From Sciurus carolinensis (lineage: Eukaryota; Chordata; Mammalia; Rodentia; Sciuridae): DNA of 64,000 nt. Every line of letters begins with the position of its first letter. The first letter of the stretch is position 1. The stretch is from NCBI RefSeq assembly GCF_902686445.1, contig NC_062223.1, positions 40,828,998 through 40,892,997 of the forward strand, written 5' to 3'. The position numbers and the translations under genes were made by a program. The notes under the pieces were generated by a model that was not told where the DNA came from, did no database searches, and saw nothing but the letters and a program-made list of their open reading frames with translations. Below are positions 9,960-22,441 of the stretch, piece after piece.

Positions 9960-10345
9960 AGTAAACTAAAATTAATTTTATTTATATTCATAGAATGGTA
10001 TAAGAGAAATTTTAACAGAATGGAGATGATATTTGCAATACTTGCAAATAATATTCCTTTTTGGTACAAAAGGAAGTGCAGCAATAAAATAAAACAATTG
10101 GGAAACGAGAAAAAGACAGGAATAGACAATTCCCTAAATGGTAAATTTCAATAGCTAATGATTTACGATGAGACACTCAATTTTAATAGTAATTAGAAAA
10201 GTATAAATTAACAAACCACTTTGTAGACATTAGACTGACTAATATTAAAAAGTTAAATAATGTGACTTATGGAAGTTTGTGGGAAAATGAGAACCTCATG
10301 CACTACTACTTTTGGGATATCAAAAGTATATATCCATACCAGTGA
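9960..10345 (+). mobile_element. Old L1 (L1M-type) ORF2 fragment
   Basis: Highly diverged sequence keeps the order of the L1 ORF2 3' region, e.g. 'gaatagacaattccct' and 'gagaacctcatgcactact' near 10290. The 78-codon frame at 9918-10154 lies in this relic. Ends approximate. Confidence 0.6.
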
Positions 10346-10412
10346 ACAGCCCAGTGAACAGTCAGTCCTTCAATTGATCAATTGCTAGCTAAATTAGATT
10401 TATATGTATCCG

Positions 10413-10636
10413 TTTTTTTTTTCTTCTTCTTCTTTTTTTTTGGCACTAGGGATTTAATCCATGTTCACTTTACCACTATCTACATCCCCAGCTTTATTAT
10501 TATTTTTTTAATTTTGGGGAAATGCTCTATCTTGGTTAGGGCCTTACTAAGTTGCTGAAACCAACCTTGAATGCAGAATCTCCTGCCTCAGTCTCTTGAA
10601 TTGCTGGGATTACAGGTATGTGCCAGTGTGCCTGGC
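10413..10636 (-). mobile_element. B1-dID dimeric SINE
   Basis: A T-rich run (the A tail reversed) is followed by the reversed ID half (cactagggatttaatccatg, ctacatccccagc) and then the reversed 7SL/B1-like half (ctcctgcctcagtctcttga, gctgggattacaggtatgtg). Moderately diverged. Confidence 0.85.
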
Positions 10637-10659
10637 AAATTTACATATGTCTTTATTTT

Positions 10660-10862
10660 TGTGGCAGGGGCAGGAGGTACAGGGGCAGGAGGTACTGGGG
10701 ATTGAACTCAGGGGCACTCAATCACTGAGCCACATCCCCAGCCCTATTTTGTATTTTTACTTAGAGACAGAGTCCCACTGAGTTGCTTAGCACCTCACTT
10801 TTACCGAGACTGGCTTTGAACTTGCAATCCTCCTGTCATGCCAGCTCTGGGTACAAGTCACA
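10660..10862 (-). mobile_element. B1-dID dimeric SINE with a duplicated start
   Basis: ID half reversed (ggggattgaactcaggggca, gagccacatccccagccc), then the B1-like half (ttagagacagagtcccactg). Its left edge holds a tandem 15-bp duplication of caggggcaggaggta near 10667-10696. It follows the previous SINE in the same orientation within 25 bases. Confidence 0.85.
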
Positions 10863-10889
10863 GAGAATATCTCTTTTTTATAATGACAA

Positions 10890-11156
10890 AATATACTTAG
10901 TCTAATAAGCCAATCCCAAAACACCAAAGGCGGATTTTCTCTCTGATATGAGGATGTTAACACACTCTAAGGGGTGAGGAGGGAATAAAAGAACTTCACT
11001 GGATTAGACAAAGGAGAATGAAGGGAAGGGAGCGGGATGGTAACAGGAAACTGTAGAATGAATCAGACATCACTTGCCTACGTTCATATATGAATTCACC
11101 AGTGTAACTCCACATCATGTACAACCACAAGAATGGGAAGTTAAGCTCCATGGAAG
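10890..11156 (+). mobile_element. L1 3' end fragment
   Basis: Starts in the ORF2 end (aagccaatcccaaaacacca), runs through a purine-rich 3' UTR and ends near 'accacaagaatgggaagtta'. It directly precedes another L1 in the same orientation. Confidence 0.8.
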
Positions 11157-11159
11157 TAG

Positions 11160-11672
11160 AGGACTTAAAGTCAGTATATTACAGTGGTGCAGTCACGTCA
11201 ATGTTTATAGCAGCTCAACTCAGAATAGCTAAACTATGAAACTAACCTCGGTGCCCTTCAACAAATGAATGGATAAAGAAAATATGATATGAGAAGAATG
11301 AAATTATGGCATTTGCTGGTAAATGGATGGAGCTGGAGAATATCATGCTAAGCAAAATAAGCCAAACCCAAAAAGTCAAAGGCCAAATGTTTTCTCTGAT
11401 ATGTGGATACTAATTCACAGTGGGGGAGGGGCTAGGGAATAATAGAGTTACTTTAGATTAGGTAGAAGGAAGTGAAGGAAGGGGAGGGGGTACAGGGGTA
11501 GGAAGGACAGTAGAATGAATCAGACATTATTACCCTATGTACATATATAACTATACAACTGGTGTGATTTCACATGCACAACCAGAAGAATGAGAAATTA
11601 CACTCCATTATATATGATGTATCAAAGTGCATTCTACTGTCATATATAACTAAAAAGAACAACTTGAAAAAA
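11160..11672 (+). mobile_element. L1 LINE, 3' part of ORF2 and 3' UTR
   Basis: ORF2 end (tatagcagctcaactcagaa, atgaatggataaag), the 'atggagctggagaatatcat' phrase, a G-rich 3' UTR and the ending 'gtgcattctactgtcatata' with an A-rich tail. Confidence 0.9.
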
Positions 11673-11689
11673 GAAATACACTCATACAC

Positions 11690-12670
11690 CCAGCATGAAG
11701 TTTAGCATTTTAAAGCATACAGATGGGCAGCACTGAGTGCCAGACCTTCCCCTTGCTGTGCAGCTGTTACCAGGATTCATCCACTACAGAAAAACATTCA
11801 ACTTCACCACCACCCAGCAAAAATTATGTGTCTATCTACTCACCATTTTCCTCCCCTCTGATTGCTGACAACCACTACTATATTTTCTGTCTGTGTGGAA
11901 TTGATGGTTCAAAATACATCACCTATGTGGAATCACAGAGTTCTTTAGTGAATGGTTTATTCCACTCAGCAGGATGTCTTTGTGTTGGGCCATGTTGCAG
12001 TATGTGTCAGAACCTCCAGTTTAACTAATATTCCTGTGTGTCTGTGTGTCAAGTTGTGAGGACATGGATTGTTGCAGCCTCTTAGCTATTATAATTAATG
12101 ATGATGTAAATGTGTATATTACATATTTGTTCAAATTCTTACTCTCATATCTTTTCATGTATAGAGTTAGAAGTGGAATCTATGGATTATATGCTACTTA
12201 TTATTTTTAGAAACCATGAAATAGTTTTCTACAGTGGGTGCAGTTTAAAGTTCCATAAGCAGCTTCTCCAAATTTCTCAACCTTTTCCCATACATTTGTT
12301 ATTTTCCATTATTTTGTTTTATTTTGTAATCGTATTTGTACTAAAAAGTGAGAAGTAGTATTTCATAGTGGATTTCATTTTGATTTTCATTATCCATTTG
12401 CTTATAAAACTATTCTTTCCCCATGAAATGGTCTGAGAGCCCTTGTTGAAAATCATTTGATCTAATATCTCAGGTTTTATTTATGCCGTCTCTGTTCCTT
12501 TAATCTATGTGCCTGTCTTCATGCAGTATCACAGTGTTTATTACCAAATGTTTGTTGTAAGTTTTGAAACCAGAAAGTGTAAGTCCTCCAACTTTCTTTT
12601 CCTTCCCAAGATTGTTTTGACGACTTGGAGGCTCTTGAGATTCCATGTGAATTGTACAATGAATCATAAG
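11690..12670 (-). mobile_element. Old L1 (L1M-type) ORF2/3' fragment
   Basis: Plus-strand text is the reverse of an ancient L1: 'tgattgctgacaaccactac', 'gtttattccactcagcagga', then 'aagtcctccaactttctttt' and 'gaggctcttgagattccat' near 12580-12640. The frames at 11723-12028, 12110-12358 and 12500-12769 all lie in this relic and are not genes. Confidence 0.75.
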
Positions 12671-13794
12671 GGAACCCTTGCAATAACTGATATGAAAAGA
12701 AATCAAATGCAATCATCATTGCACTTCATAATAAAAAATGATTATTGGCAACCTCAAGGTCTATCTTAGGAGTGTGGGTGAGTTAATACATCAAATACAC
12801 AGTGTATGCAAGAAGCAAGCAATATAATACCTAACTGACAATATGGCTAAATCTTAAAACTACTTTTTGAGTTGAAAAGGAAAAACAGTACTTTGTCTCT
12901 CTCCCTTATTCTCTAATTCTATGTATGAAACACATTTTATATTATTGACCATCATCTCAATTCTATTCATGGAGATATTTATCTCTCTTAATGTCTATCT
13001 CTATCTATCTATCTGTATATGAAGAGAGAGAGAGAGGGAGAGAGGAGAGAGGAGAGGATGGAGAACACAGAAAACCAACAGAATAAAATAAAAGGAGATA
13101 TCTGGAGGTAGAAGAAGGTACAAATAAAAATGAAGAATGAATTAAAATATTTCTTCATGTTAGATAAGTGAGTACTTAAAACTAGGTATCAAATATAAAA
13201 AAAAAATTATCTGTTTAAAACAATTCCAAGGGAAGCAAATCATTGCTCTGAAAACTGTTGTTAGATATTTCAAAATATGGCCCCTGTGTTGCCAAATACC
13301 TGATGTTGTTAAATGCAATGGCAGAGTTAGAACAACATTTCTAATCAGTTATGAGAATGGAGATGACAGAGAAGCTGCTATATTTTTCTATTATCATGCA
13401 GTTGTCACTTTTGATTTTGGCATTTCGATAAATTGGAGTTATTTTGTAATTACAATAAAATGGTAAAGCAATTTTTCTAACATCACTTTAGAGTCATTTT
13501 ATAATATAGTATGTATAACACTATATACAGATATATTATAAAGCATATAATGTGTCATGCATACATAAATTTGAACTCTAAAACATTAAACCCTAGAAAT
13601 TACATGTAATTTCATAATATAATGGTTGCTTGGTTAAATCAATTCAAGTTAATGTGCTTTCAGTTGTATCTGAAATAGCCTTGAATAACAGAGTATCATG
13701 AGCTATTTTTGAGCCAACACCATACTAAAACACATTTAATCTGCCATTGCTTCACCAGACCCATTAGAAAGAATAGAGTGTGCAAGTGACTGAG
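12671..13794. other. AT-rich single-copy sequence
   Basis: No gene or transposon recognised apart from the simple repeat at 12992-13058. Confidence 0.5.
12992..13058 (+). repeat. Simple repeat, (TCTA)n then (GA)n
   Basis: A short tctatctatctatctg run is followed by interrupted GA/GGA repeats. Confidence 0.9.
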
Positions 13795-14005
13795 AGTTTA
13801 CAGTATAAGTCTCAGAGCTAAGATGAGGCTCTCCTCATAAAAGACTTGGCAGTTGGCTATTTCACAGATGAGAAAACTGAGGTTCATTGTTGCTGAGTCA
13901 CTTTCCCTAAGGTCTCACTTAGTGAGGAAAGTATCGAATGAAGATTAACATTTAGCTCCATCTGAATACTTCAAAACTCATGCTTTACCCACTAAAACTT
14001 TTCAG
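13795..14005 (+). mobile_element. MIR SINE
   Basis: The MIR core is clear: 'ttcacagatgagaaaactga' near 13860, 'ccctaaggtctcacttagtg', and a tail near 'tttacccactaaa'. An old mammal-wide SINE. Confidence 0.8.
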
Positions 14006-17000
14006 AGCAGACTTTTGCTCTGAAGAGTCAGACATTAAATATTCCAATCTGTACAGGCCAGATTGCCTGTCACAACTACTCAATGCTACCATTTGGGGAC
14101 AAAAGAAGTCTCAGACAACAGGTAAATAAATAAGCATGGCTGTGTTCCATTACAATGTTATTTATGAATGTGATTTGAATTTCATAATGTTCACGTCACG
14201 AATTTTTTTTCAATCATTTGAAATATAGCAAACATTATTTACAAGCCATATAAAAACAGGTGGCAGGTGATATTTGTTTCTTGTGCCATAATTTTTCAAT
14301 CTCTCTCCAAAACTATGCTAAATGAGGCAGTCAGAAAGGGGATGAAGTTTTTATTCCAATAGTGAGATGATAGAATGAGATAATTTAACCTTAAGAATGT
14401 AGTGAAGATTTTATAGCATTAAATAAGTACTAGCAGACAGACAGAATGCAGAAGCAGAATTCAAGATAAGAGTCAGTAAAAGTGCACATTCCCTTGTGAG
14501 TCATTTCCACATGGTGCGTTTCCATAAGCTGAGAGAGTAGTTGAAAATGTGATTTTAGAAAGAGGCAGAGTCAGGGGGTGGAAGAAAAAAAAAGAACAAG
14601 AGGAAGTGACATGTTATTTGGAAAGGGATGTCAATAGCAAGGACAGGCTCCAAGATGAACCAAGACATGGGAGATAGGGAAGGAGCAGTGCTAATAACAA
14701 ATCCAGGAGGGTTAGGAAAAATGCATGCTCCATGAACAAGTTGGCAGGTGACAAATGACTTTCAAAAAAAAATAGCCACTATGGAATACTTGGTGTGAGA
14801 GGCAGTTATAGGTGCTCCCAGGAAGCAGAAGTAGAAATCAGGACAGTGAAATGTTTAGAAGGAAAGATAGATCAAAGTCAAGGGAAAAGAATAGAAAACA
14901 ATTCAGGCTCTAAAAGTAATGAGGATAGGTATCAGAATGACGCTGAGAGATGATGGTAAAAATCTGGCAGATACTCTGAACATTCAAGAGAATCAAAGAA
15001 AAATCAGCACCGGCGAAATCTCCAATGAGGCAAAAATGATTCTACTACAGAGTAACATAATCTGAACATGCCCTATATTCAGTTCAAATGAAGTATTTTT
15101 TACATTTGATTAACAAACTTTATAGAGAATTCTCGTATTAAGTACTGGTTTGTAGTTGTAAATTTTAAAAATGTTTTCATTTCAGCATATTTTATAATCG
15201 ATATATCTCAAGGTCCTCCACATAAAATAATTCAGAGAGAAAAGTCTCAACAGAAAGGGGATGTTAAGTCTTACTTATATTTTGTGAATAAAATGATCAA
15301 ATGCTTAAAAAAAAAAGAAGTAGAAGATGCAACATTCCATTAGAAATGGACTTTCTGAAGCTAGATACCATGCACATTTCATTTAAAAATTTGTATTTCA
15401 AAAATAAGCATGGACAGCAATAAGTAACTGAGACAATGGTGTTTATACACTGACCTGAAATCTCTGCAAAGGTTTAGCAACTGCTGGGGTTGGGTTGTGA
15501 TATTCTGGAGTCTTCATAAACTTTTTCTTATTCACTACAGTTTTTTCTTAGGCACACAAAACTTAACTTCACTGTACATGGTATACCAATACATTCATTA
15601 TATATTGCATATTAATATATATGCCATAACTGTAACTTGGAAATTGTGGTGGAACTACAACTTTTATAACAAGTGACTTGATTCGAGTTCTAGCCCTTAC
15701 AACTCCCAGGCTGAATCTTCATGGGAAGATAATATAGGAAGACTGAAAGCAATGAAAGCAGAAATAGCCCTTCTCCAGAATAGAGAATGTTCTTCAACAG
15801 GAAATACAATCTATAAATCATAAAGCACACATTGAAAGATATTAACTTAAGGGATAGTATAGATGATTGTGAAGGATTAGCAGAATACTCCAAGAAATGT
15901 TAGCAAAATCAAGAGACTGATTGTGAAGACGGAAGGAGTTGGTGGACAAAAATGTTTCCAGAGTTGAGTGAGAACCCGGATGATGAAGGAAGTTCAAAGT
16001 CCAGACGCTTCTTCATGGAGGAACATAAATACTTCTGCAGACAGTCTTCCAAAAAAAGTCTCTGATCTGAAATTTATCAATTCTTAGTCATTTAATGAAA
16101 GAAGATCTTTGCCTTTAAAAACATTGTTTGATATTGCATTTCGGATAGCTGAAAATAGTTTAGCCTGGTGGTTGACTTCATTTGATTAGACTTCATTTGA
16201 ACATATTATAGTAAATAAGCATTTAATTTAGTATTTTCTCCACTAAAATACATCCTTAATTTATTTCATAAAAATAGTCACGCTTCATTCCATAGTACTC
16301 TTTTTCAGAAATTCTTTACCATCTATATCACACATTTATAGCCAATTTAATGCCTTAATTAATTGAATTTAAAAATATTAGCCCTGACATTTTAATATAT
16401 TCTTTGAAAAGAAAAATAGATCTGCACTGTATTAAACAAGTTTGCATTTGCTTTTTCTTTTTATATGTTGTCTCCATTAACTACCTTGGAAAGATCAATT
16501 CATCAAGTCACCAGTGGTCTTTCTATATGAATTTGGTATTTTGTTTGCCACCATGGGTACAGCCTCTTGATATCTGATGCCCCAAATCAGTTTATAAGGA
16601 ATAAAATCATCTTCCCATAAACAGAATTCAAAAGAGAATAGGAGGGAACAAAAAGAGACAAGTGGTAGGTAGCTTCATGAAATATGCGATATCTGAGTTC
16701 AGGGTTGAAAAGAATGGGGGCCTTTGGATATGGAGAATGACAAGATATTTTCCCATTACGGGGGTCTGAGAGGATGCCTCCCCTAAACTATGATAAGTGG
16801 AAATAAGCTGGTGCTGGGTACAACCAACATGGCTGTAAGTGGAAATAAACCCGCAATGATACAGTCCTCAGGATGGATTGCTCTCTGGGGAAATACTATT
16901 CTCTCTACCAATTCTATAATAATGGGCAAAGTGACAATATCAAACTTTTAATAATGCTGAGTAAGCACTCTGCCCTGATATACTATAACTGCAGAATTTA

Positions 17001-17421
17001 CAGCAAATCATAAAACACAGTGTGATCATCTCCCCAATAAATCCCTTCTAAACCTTTTGAACTCAACACATTTTTATCCAGTTTGGAACAGCAATAGTGT
17101 GTTTTATTCTCCTGGAGTCTTGAAAGGAATGGAATGAGGGAATTCATATGAAAAAAAATGAAGATGGAAGTTCTTCCAAAAATTATGTGTCACTAGTAAG
17201 TTCTTCAGTTACTAAAAATAGGACTGATGTCTGAAAAAAACAAACAAAAAAGAACAAAATAGAAGTTTGAAAAAGGTTAAATGACATTTATTTCTTGATA
17301 GCAACATGACTTATTTTCTTACCAATGAGGAGGCAAGGTTTTTAAAATGCTAAAAAGTGGCTATTCAGTTCTTATTAGTTCTAATTTGTATCATTTTGTT
17401 TTTTACTCTTCTGAAAATTTC
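14006..17421. other. Single-copy AT-rich sequence
   Basis: No exon, RNA gene or confident transposon. 14560-15050 is purine-rich on the plus strand. 16780-16850 has the phrase aagtggaaataa twice, 57 bases apart. Short frames such as 15690-15893 (minus) have no recognisable motif. Confidence 0.5.
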
Positions 17422-17447
17422 TTTTTTTTTTTTTTTTTTTTTTTTTT
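17422..17447 (+). repeat. Poly(T) run, 26 bases
   Basis: An uninterrupted T run just before the MaLR LTR. It may be the tail of an otherwise lost minus-strand retroposon. Confidence 0.85.
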
Positions 17448-17468
17448 GGCAACAACGTGAACCTAGCA

Positions 17469-17913
17469 TGATATGGTTTGGATATGAGCTGTCCTCCGAA
17501 AAATCACGTGTGAGACAATGCAAGAACATTCAGAGGAGAAATGATTACATTATGAGAGCTGTAACCTAAACCATGCATTCATCCATAGATATGGATTAAC
17601 TGGGGAGTAACTACAGAAAGGTAAATTGTAGCTAGAAGAGGTAGGTCACTGGAGGTGAGCCTTTGGGGTGGATATTTTGTTACTGGAGGGTGGATCTCTC
17701 ACCTTTCTCTCCACTTCCTGGCTGCCATGTTCTGAGCTGCTTTCCTCCACCACACCTTTCCAACATGGTGTTCCGCTTCACCTTGGTCCCAAAACTAAGG
17801 AGTTGAATTAATACGCACACTGAATATATGAAATCATGATCCAAAATAAACTTTTCCTCCTCTACATTGCTCTTGTACGGTCTTGTCACAGTGTTGCAAA
17901 GGTGACCAACACA
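17469..17913 (+). mobile_element. MaLR-type (ERVL-MaLR, MST/THE1-like) solo LTR
   Basis: Begins TGATATGGTTTGGAT and ends near ...CAACACA, with the layout of MaLR LTRs: 'gagcctttggggtggatatt', 'acttcctggctgccatgttc', and AATAAA at 17845-17850 followed by cttttcctcctcta. The length (about 445 bp) fits. No 5-bp target duplication is evident. It shares its wording with copies at 19646, 24699 and 53733. Confidence 0.85.
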
Positions 17914-18164
17914 CATGAGGTGCCTTTCTCAGACAGATTCTGAACACTCACTCGGCCTCTGGAGCTCCCTTCTGTTGCAGATGTATCACTGGTCAACCTG
18001 TGTTTCTACCCAGACCTGATTTTCTACCAGTGGAAAATTGTTATTCTCAAGAGCACCAGCTAATCAATCTCAAGAGTACGAATTTTTGATTTTGGCTGTA
18101 CCATAGAGAAACCAACCTAAGGCAAGTTGATCTGTGACTCAGTATAATCCTAATCAAATCCAAA

Positions 18165-18440
18165 CCGAGTTTTAATTTACGTTGATTCTAAGAATTTGTA
18201 TGGAAATGCTTAAATATCTAGAATAGTCAATTAGGGGAAGATAAATGTGGAAAACTTGTGCTACCTAACTCCAAGCCAGAGCAATCAAAATAAGGAGATA
18301 CTGGTGTAAGGATAGACATAGATATCAATTGAATAGAATTGAGAGACTGGAAACAGAATACACACAGAGCCGACTGATTCCTGACCAAAGCAATTCAAGG
18401 AAAAAAAAAATATCATCTCAACAAAGAGTTAAGATTCAAA
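18165..18440 (+). mobile_element. Old L1 ORF2 fragment
   Basis: Diverged ORF2 text: 'aggatagacatagatatcaa' followed by 'tgaatagaattgagagactg' near 18310-18345 is a familiar ORF2 stretch. Frames are broken. Confidence 0.75.
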
Positions 18441-18780
18441 GGACAGATTTGCAGAAATGTGAAGTACACATCCACCAAAAAGATCAGTGGGAGTAGCTTC
18501 TACTGCTTCCATCTTTTGGTTGTTGAAACTATATATTCTACTTATTTGGGAACAACGCCCATTGAATTAGGGTACATACCACATCCTGGTTGGATACTAT
18601 GTCATTCTAAGAGCATAAGATCTCTATGTGGGCACTTCAGATGTGCCTTCAAAAGACTAGTCCACCACTCTATCAGTAGATCTATACTCCTGTGGAGTAT
18701 TGCAAGGGACAGGGCCAGGAGGTCCCTGCTCTCTGTCTTGGCTCTTGTGAAGGCCAACCTCCAAGACAATTCTTAGTGAT
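18441..18780. other. Unassigned sequence
   Basis: Frames of 105 codons (plus, 18459-18776) and 62 codons (minus, 18657-18845) overlap here. No domain or family is recognised and I treat them as chance. Confidence 0.45.
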
Positions 18781-18955
18781 TTTTTTTTAATTAGAGCATT
18801 ATAGTTATACATAGTATCAGGGTTCATTTTGACAGAAGTATACAAGCATGGGATATAATTTGCTCCACTTCAGACCCCAGTACTTCCTCCCCCTTTTCCT
18901 CCCCTTCCACTACTCTATTGGTCTTCCTTTTATTTATTTATAATTTCTTTAATTA
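18781..18955 (-). mobile_element. L1 3' end fragment
   Basis: T run, then 'attagagcattatagttata' and 'agggttcattttgacagaag' are the reversed end of an L1 3' UTR, followed by a pyrimidine-rich block. Confidence 0.75.
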
Positions 18956-18999
18956 GAACTTTATAGATTTTTATTTCCATTTATCCAAGCTCTTGTTGC

Positions 19000-19459
19000 A
19001 GATTCCTCTCACACTAAATAGAACTAACATGTAACCTGATAAGGGAAGGTGGGAATGATAAATTGTGTGATTTCCAGAGGTGGTGCATACAACTTGCTCC
19101 TCTTACCTTGTTTCTTATGAAATGATTTTCTCTGAAAAAAGCCAGTTGCCAAGTCCTAAATACTCATGCAGCCCTCTATAGGGTTCAGGTGACATGGCAC
19201 CGAGACCCCTACAAACAACCTGCATTGACATGCCAAGTATATGAGTCAGATAACTTGGAAATGCGCCTGCCAGATGTCATCAGTCCTTCAAATGATGCAG
19301 TCCTGGTTAACCTGTTGAATACAAGCTTAGTTGGCAGAGCCAACCAGCTAAACCACTCCCAGCTTCCTGACCCAAAGAAACTGTGTAAGAAATAAATATT
19401 TACTGCCAAAGCCACTGAGTTTGGGAGCATTCTTATGCAGCAACGGACAACTAATGTAG
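19000..19459 (+). mobile_element. MLT1-type MaLR LTR
   Basis: The 3' half is diagnostic: 'aaccactcccagcttcctga', 'cccaaagaaactgtgtaaga', AATAAA-like 'aataaatatttactgcc', and the ending 'gcagcaacggacaactaatg'. The 5' half is diverged and its start approximate. The 68-codon frame at 19189-19395 and the 73-codon frame on the other strand lie in this LTR and are not genes. Confidence 0.75.
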
Positions 19460-19645
19460 CTCTAAAGTAGATCCCTTAGACAAATGTAATTATATATGCA
19501 TTCCATGTATGAACTACACTCTCTGTAAATCCTCAGAAAATGGTGTTGTAAAGACCCTGTAAGGAGGAACGAAAACCCCAATCCCAGAATACGTGGTGCA
19601 ATCAAGAGAAATCACTGTTCTTCCCAAATTAACCAAATGACCATA

Positions 19646-20077
19646 TGTTATGGATATTAGGAGTCCCCAAAAAACTCATACGTGAAACAAGGCAACAAGG
19701 TTCAGAGGAGAAACGGCTCGCTTATGAGAGCCTTAATCCAATCAGTGAGTTGATCCCCTGAACAAATTAACTGAGTGGAAACTGAAGGCAGGTAGGGTGT
19801 GACTGGAGGAGGTTGGTCATCAGAAGCATGTCTTTGGGGTATATATTTGTATCTGGCAAGTGGAGTCTCTCTCTGCTTCTGATCATCATGTGAGCCACTT
19901 CCCTCTACCACACTCTTCCACCATGATGTTCAGCCTCACCAAGAGCCCTGAAGAATGGAGCTGGCAGGCTGTGAACTGAAACTTCTGAAACCATGAGCCC
20001 TTAAGTAAACTTTCTCTCCTGTAAAATTGTTCTGGTCAGGTCTTTCAGTCACAGCTGGGAAAAAGTTGATTAAAACA
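19646..20077 (+). mobile_element. MaLR-type (MST-like) solo LTR with near-perfect TSD
   Basis: A 432-bp LTR starts TGTTATGGATATTAGG and ends ...GATTAAAACA. Flanks are ccata (19641-19645) and ccatc (20078-20082), a 5-bp duplication with one mismatch, as expected for ERVL-MaLR. It has 'tctttggggtatatatttgt', 'gagccacttccctctaccac' and 'ttctggtcaggtctttcagt'. Confidence 0.85.
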
Positions 20078-20104
20078 CCATCTGTTTTAAAGGGTGTGCC
20101 ATAC

Positions 20105-20990
20105 TGGGAATTACAGAGGTTTCTGTTGCTGGTAATTATACCTCTGGCAGCAGCAAAAACTAACCTAGCCTTGGCACTCAGGGTATGTGGCTAGATGTAC
20201 AGTATCCACCCCGCTGTGATGGCTACTTCTTGCATGTGCTTACTAAACCAGCACTGAAATGACCAGTGTATGAAGCTGGCCGAGGTAAGACATAAACTGT
20301 CTATCCACATGCTTGCTTCCACATATTCTGTCCCTAATCTTACAGTCCTAGCCTTGACAGTCAGCCAAACTCTGTGCAACTCCACATGAGTATGCATTTC
20401 AATCTCAGGCTTCTTTCCTTTCAGTCCACATGAATGATCAAGTGCGCTTACCTGAAACTCTACTCATTCATAGAATTTCCCCTCACCACTACCTTTCAGG
20501 GTTACTCTGAGTGGGGCTATAATGCAGAAACAGTCCATCACTCTGACCATATGATCTCTTAATATCAGGAATTCCCTTTCACCATTAATCCAATAAGCAT
20601 GCCAATAGCTGATTTTGAAAGTGTATATTTGCTGTAGATGGTATAGCTTTATCCCAGTATCCTAGGGGTCTAGAGATCTTTATTGCTATTTTCCTATTGA
20701 GGTTTGTCTAATAGGGTGTTTGCCTAACACAGATACATTAGAATCTGGTAAATGTCATAATTCAGGACAAGGGCTGATTGTGCTGCGGCCTCAAAGCTTG
20801 CAGCCTTCCTCACTCAGAAATGGAACAATATGTCTTCTCAAGAGTGGAATATAGTGTCCCCATATTCTAAAGAAGTTTAGTTTTTGTAATTCTTCTTCTG
20901 TGATGTCAAATGAAAGGTGTGACTCTCCTTTGGAGGCAATGTCCCAGACTACCCCATACCACTGGGTCCCCCCCCCAAAAAAATGCACTG
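20105..20990 (-). pseudogene. Broken ERVL-like pol relic (reverse transcriptase/RNase H region)
   Basis: Read on the minus strand this resembles the pol gene of ERVL-group endogenous retroviruses, covering the end of reverse transcriptase and the RNase H region. The best-kept parts are at 20930-20990 and 20600-20660. The longest open piece is 65 codons (20791-20988); the rest is cut by stops and shifts, so nothing functional remains. No matching LTR is seen on either side: the LTR at 19646-20077 is MaLR-type and points the other way. Identification is from sequence resemblance only; limits approximate. Confidence 0.55.
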
Positions 20991-21229
20991 AAGTGGCAAA
21001 CTCTTAAATCTGGAGATTATTTTCTGTCATAAAATGGTACATGTCCTACCAAAGATCTAATGCCCACTGAAACTTATTGCTCATTCAGTCAGAGTGGCCT
21101 GATACATTTTTGTAACGGACTAATGTGATGTTCACAGAAGTGTCTGAACAGAATAGATCTCTTTGCACTGTTTTAATTCATGTTATGATCCATTATGTGA
21201 TTCATGTTGGTGTACACCCCCTGTGCATT

Positions 21230-21905
21230 CGAAAGGCACGTGCATTGACAATCATTTGGTTTAATGTTATATATGCAAACTTTAATCAAATTACATGATT
21301 TTGCATGCTCAATTCTTATACATTACCATCAGTCTTGTTGCTGATGTTTCTCAAGTAGGTGCTCTATTCATTACTAAAAATGGAGTGTTAAAATCTATAA
21401 CTATGAATGTGGATTGGTCTATTTCCCTTTAGTTTTGTCAATGTTTTCTTAACATACATTTTATACTCTATTATTAAGCTCACTGATATTTCGAACTTAC
21501 TACCTTCTTGAAGATTAACCCTTTTATGATTCTGAAAATCTTTCTTTTTATCTCTTAGAATAATATAAGTATATTGTGCCCCTTATGGTTAATGTTTGTT
21601 TAGTGTACATTTCCAAACTTTTACATGCAACATAGGAACATCTATTTAAAGTGCTAACACTTGAGCCAATAAAATATTTGAGTCTTGCTTTCTTAGCCAT
21701 TTGGACCATCTCTGTCTTTTTAATTGGACTGCTTAGTCTATTTACCACTAATGTCATTATTCATACAGTGTGGCTTAATTTAACTGTGGTGCCATTTACA
21801 GATTTATCTTTCTCCTTTCCTGACTCTTTGGCATTAAATATATGTAATTATTCAGTCTTCTTTAAGGATTCTTTTAATTTAATCTCTTTGTGTTAACTTT
21901 TGTTT
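21230..21905 (-). mobile_element. Old L1 (L1M-type) ORF2 fragment
   Basis: Plus-strand text is reversed ORF2: 'aatgtggattggtctatttc', 'gaagattaacccttttatga', and 'ttaattggactgcttagtct' followed by 'atttacc' near 21720-21745. The frames at 21548-21757 and 21651-21896 lie within it. Confidence 0.65.
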
Positions 21906-22441
21906 CTCCAAGGGTGATGACAAGCATCTTAACTTATCAACTTCGCCTATATACACTATTGCCCAGTAGCAAGTAAAATGTTAGAATGATGGTGAAATTC
22001 ATTTATCCTCCTTGATATCTATTTTCAGATATCTCCTTATGAAATACATACTTTCTTACAAAATATATGGTATAATGCAATATTATAGCTTGGACTTTAG
22101 TCCCTTGTGTTTTAAAAAATAAAAGAATACACCTTAAATTTATCAAGATATTGATTATTTCCCAAGTTCTCCATTTTTTGTCTAGAAAATTGGTTTACAT
22201 TGGCCATGATTTCTCTTCAATCTCAAAACCTTCAATGATTTTTGAAACACAATTGTGCTAGTGACAATTTTTCTTAGTTATAATTTATCTGAAATGTCTT
22301 TAGTTCTCACCAATTTTTAAAGATTTTTTTAAAAATATCTTTTTAAAAAGTTTTAAAGATCTGCTCATAAATTTTAGGTTGATGGTTTAAATTCAGCATG
22401 TTAAAGTTGTTGGTCCATTGTCCTTTTTGCTTGTCTGTTCT
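21906..22441. other. AT-rich sequence, possibly more old L1
   Basis: May continue the old minus-strand L1 but is too diverged to assign. There is a T/A-rich palindromic patch near 22316-22355. Confidence 0.4.

Noticed and set aside
19646..20990. MaLR LTR and ERVL pol relic as one provirus
   Set aside because: Opposite orientations, and the LTR has its own flanking 5-bp duplication.
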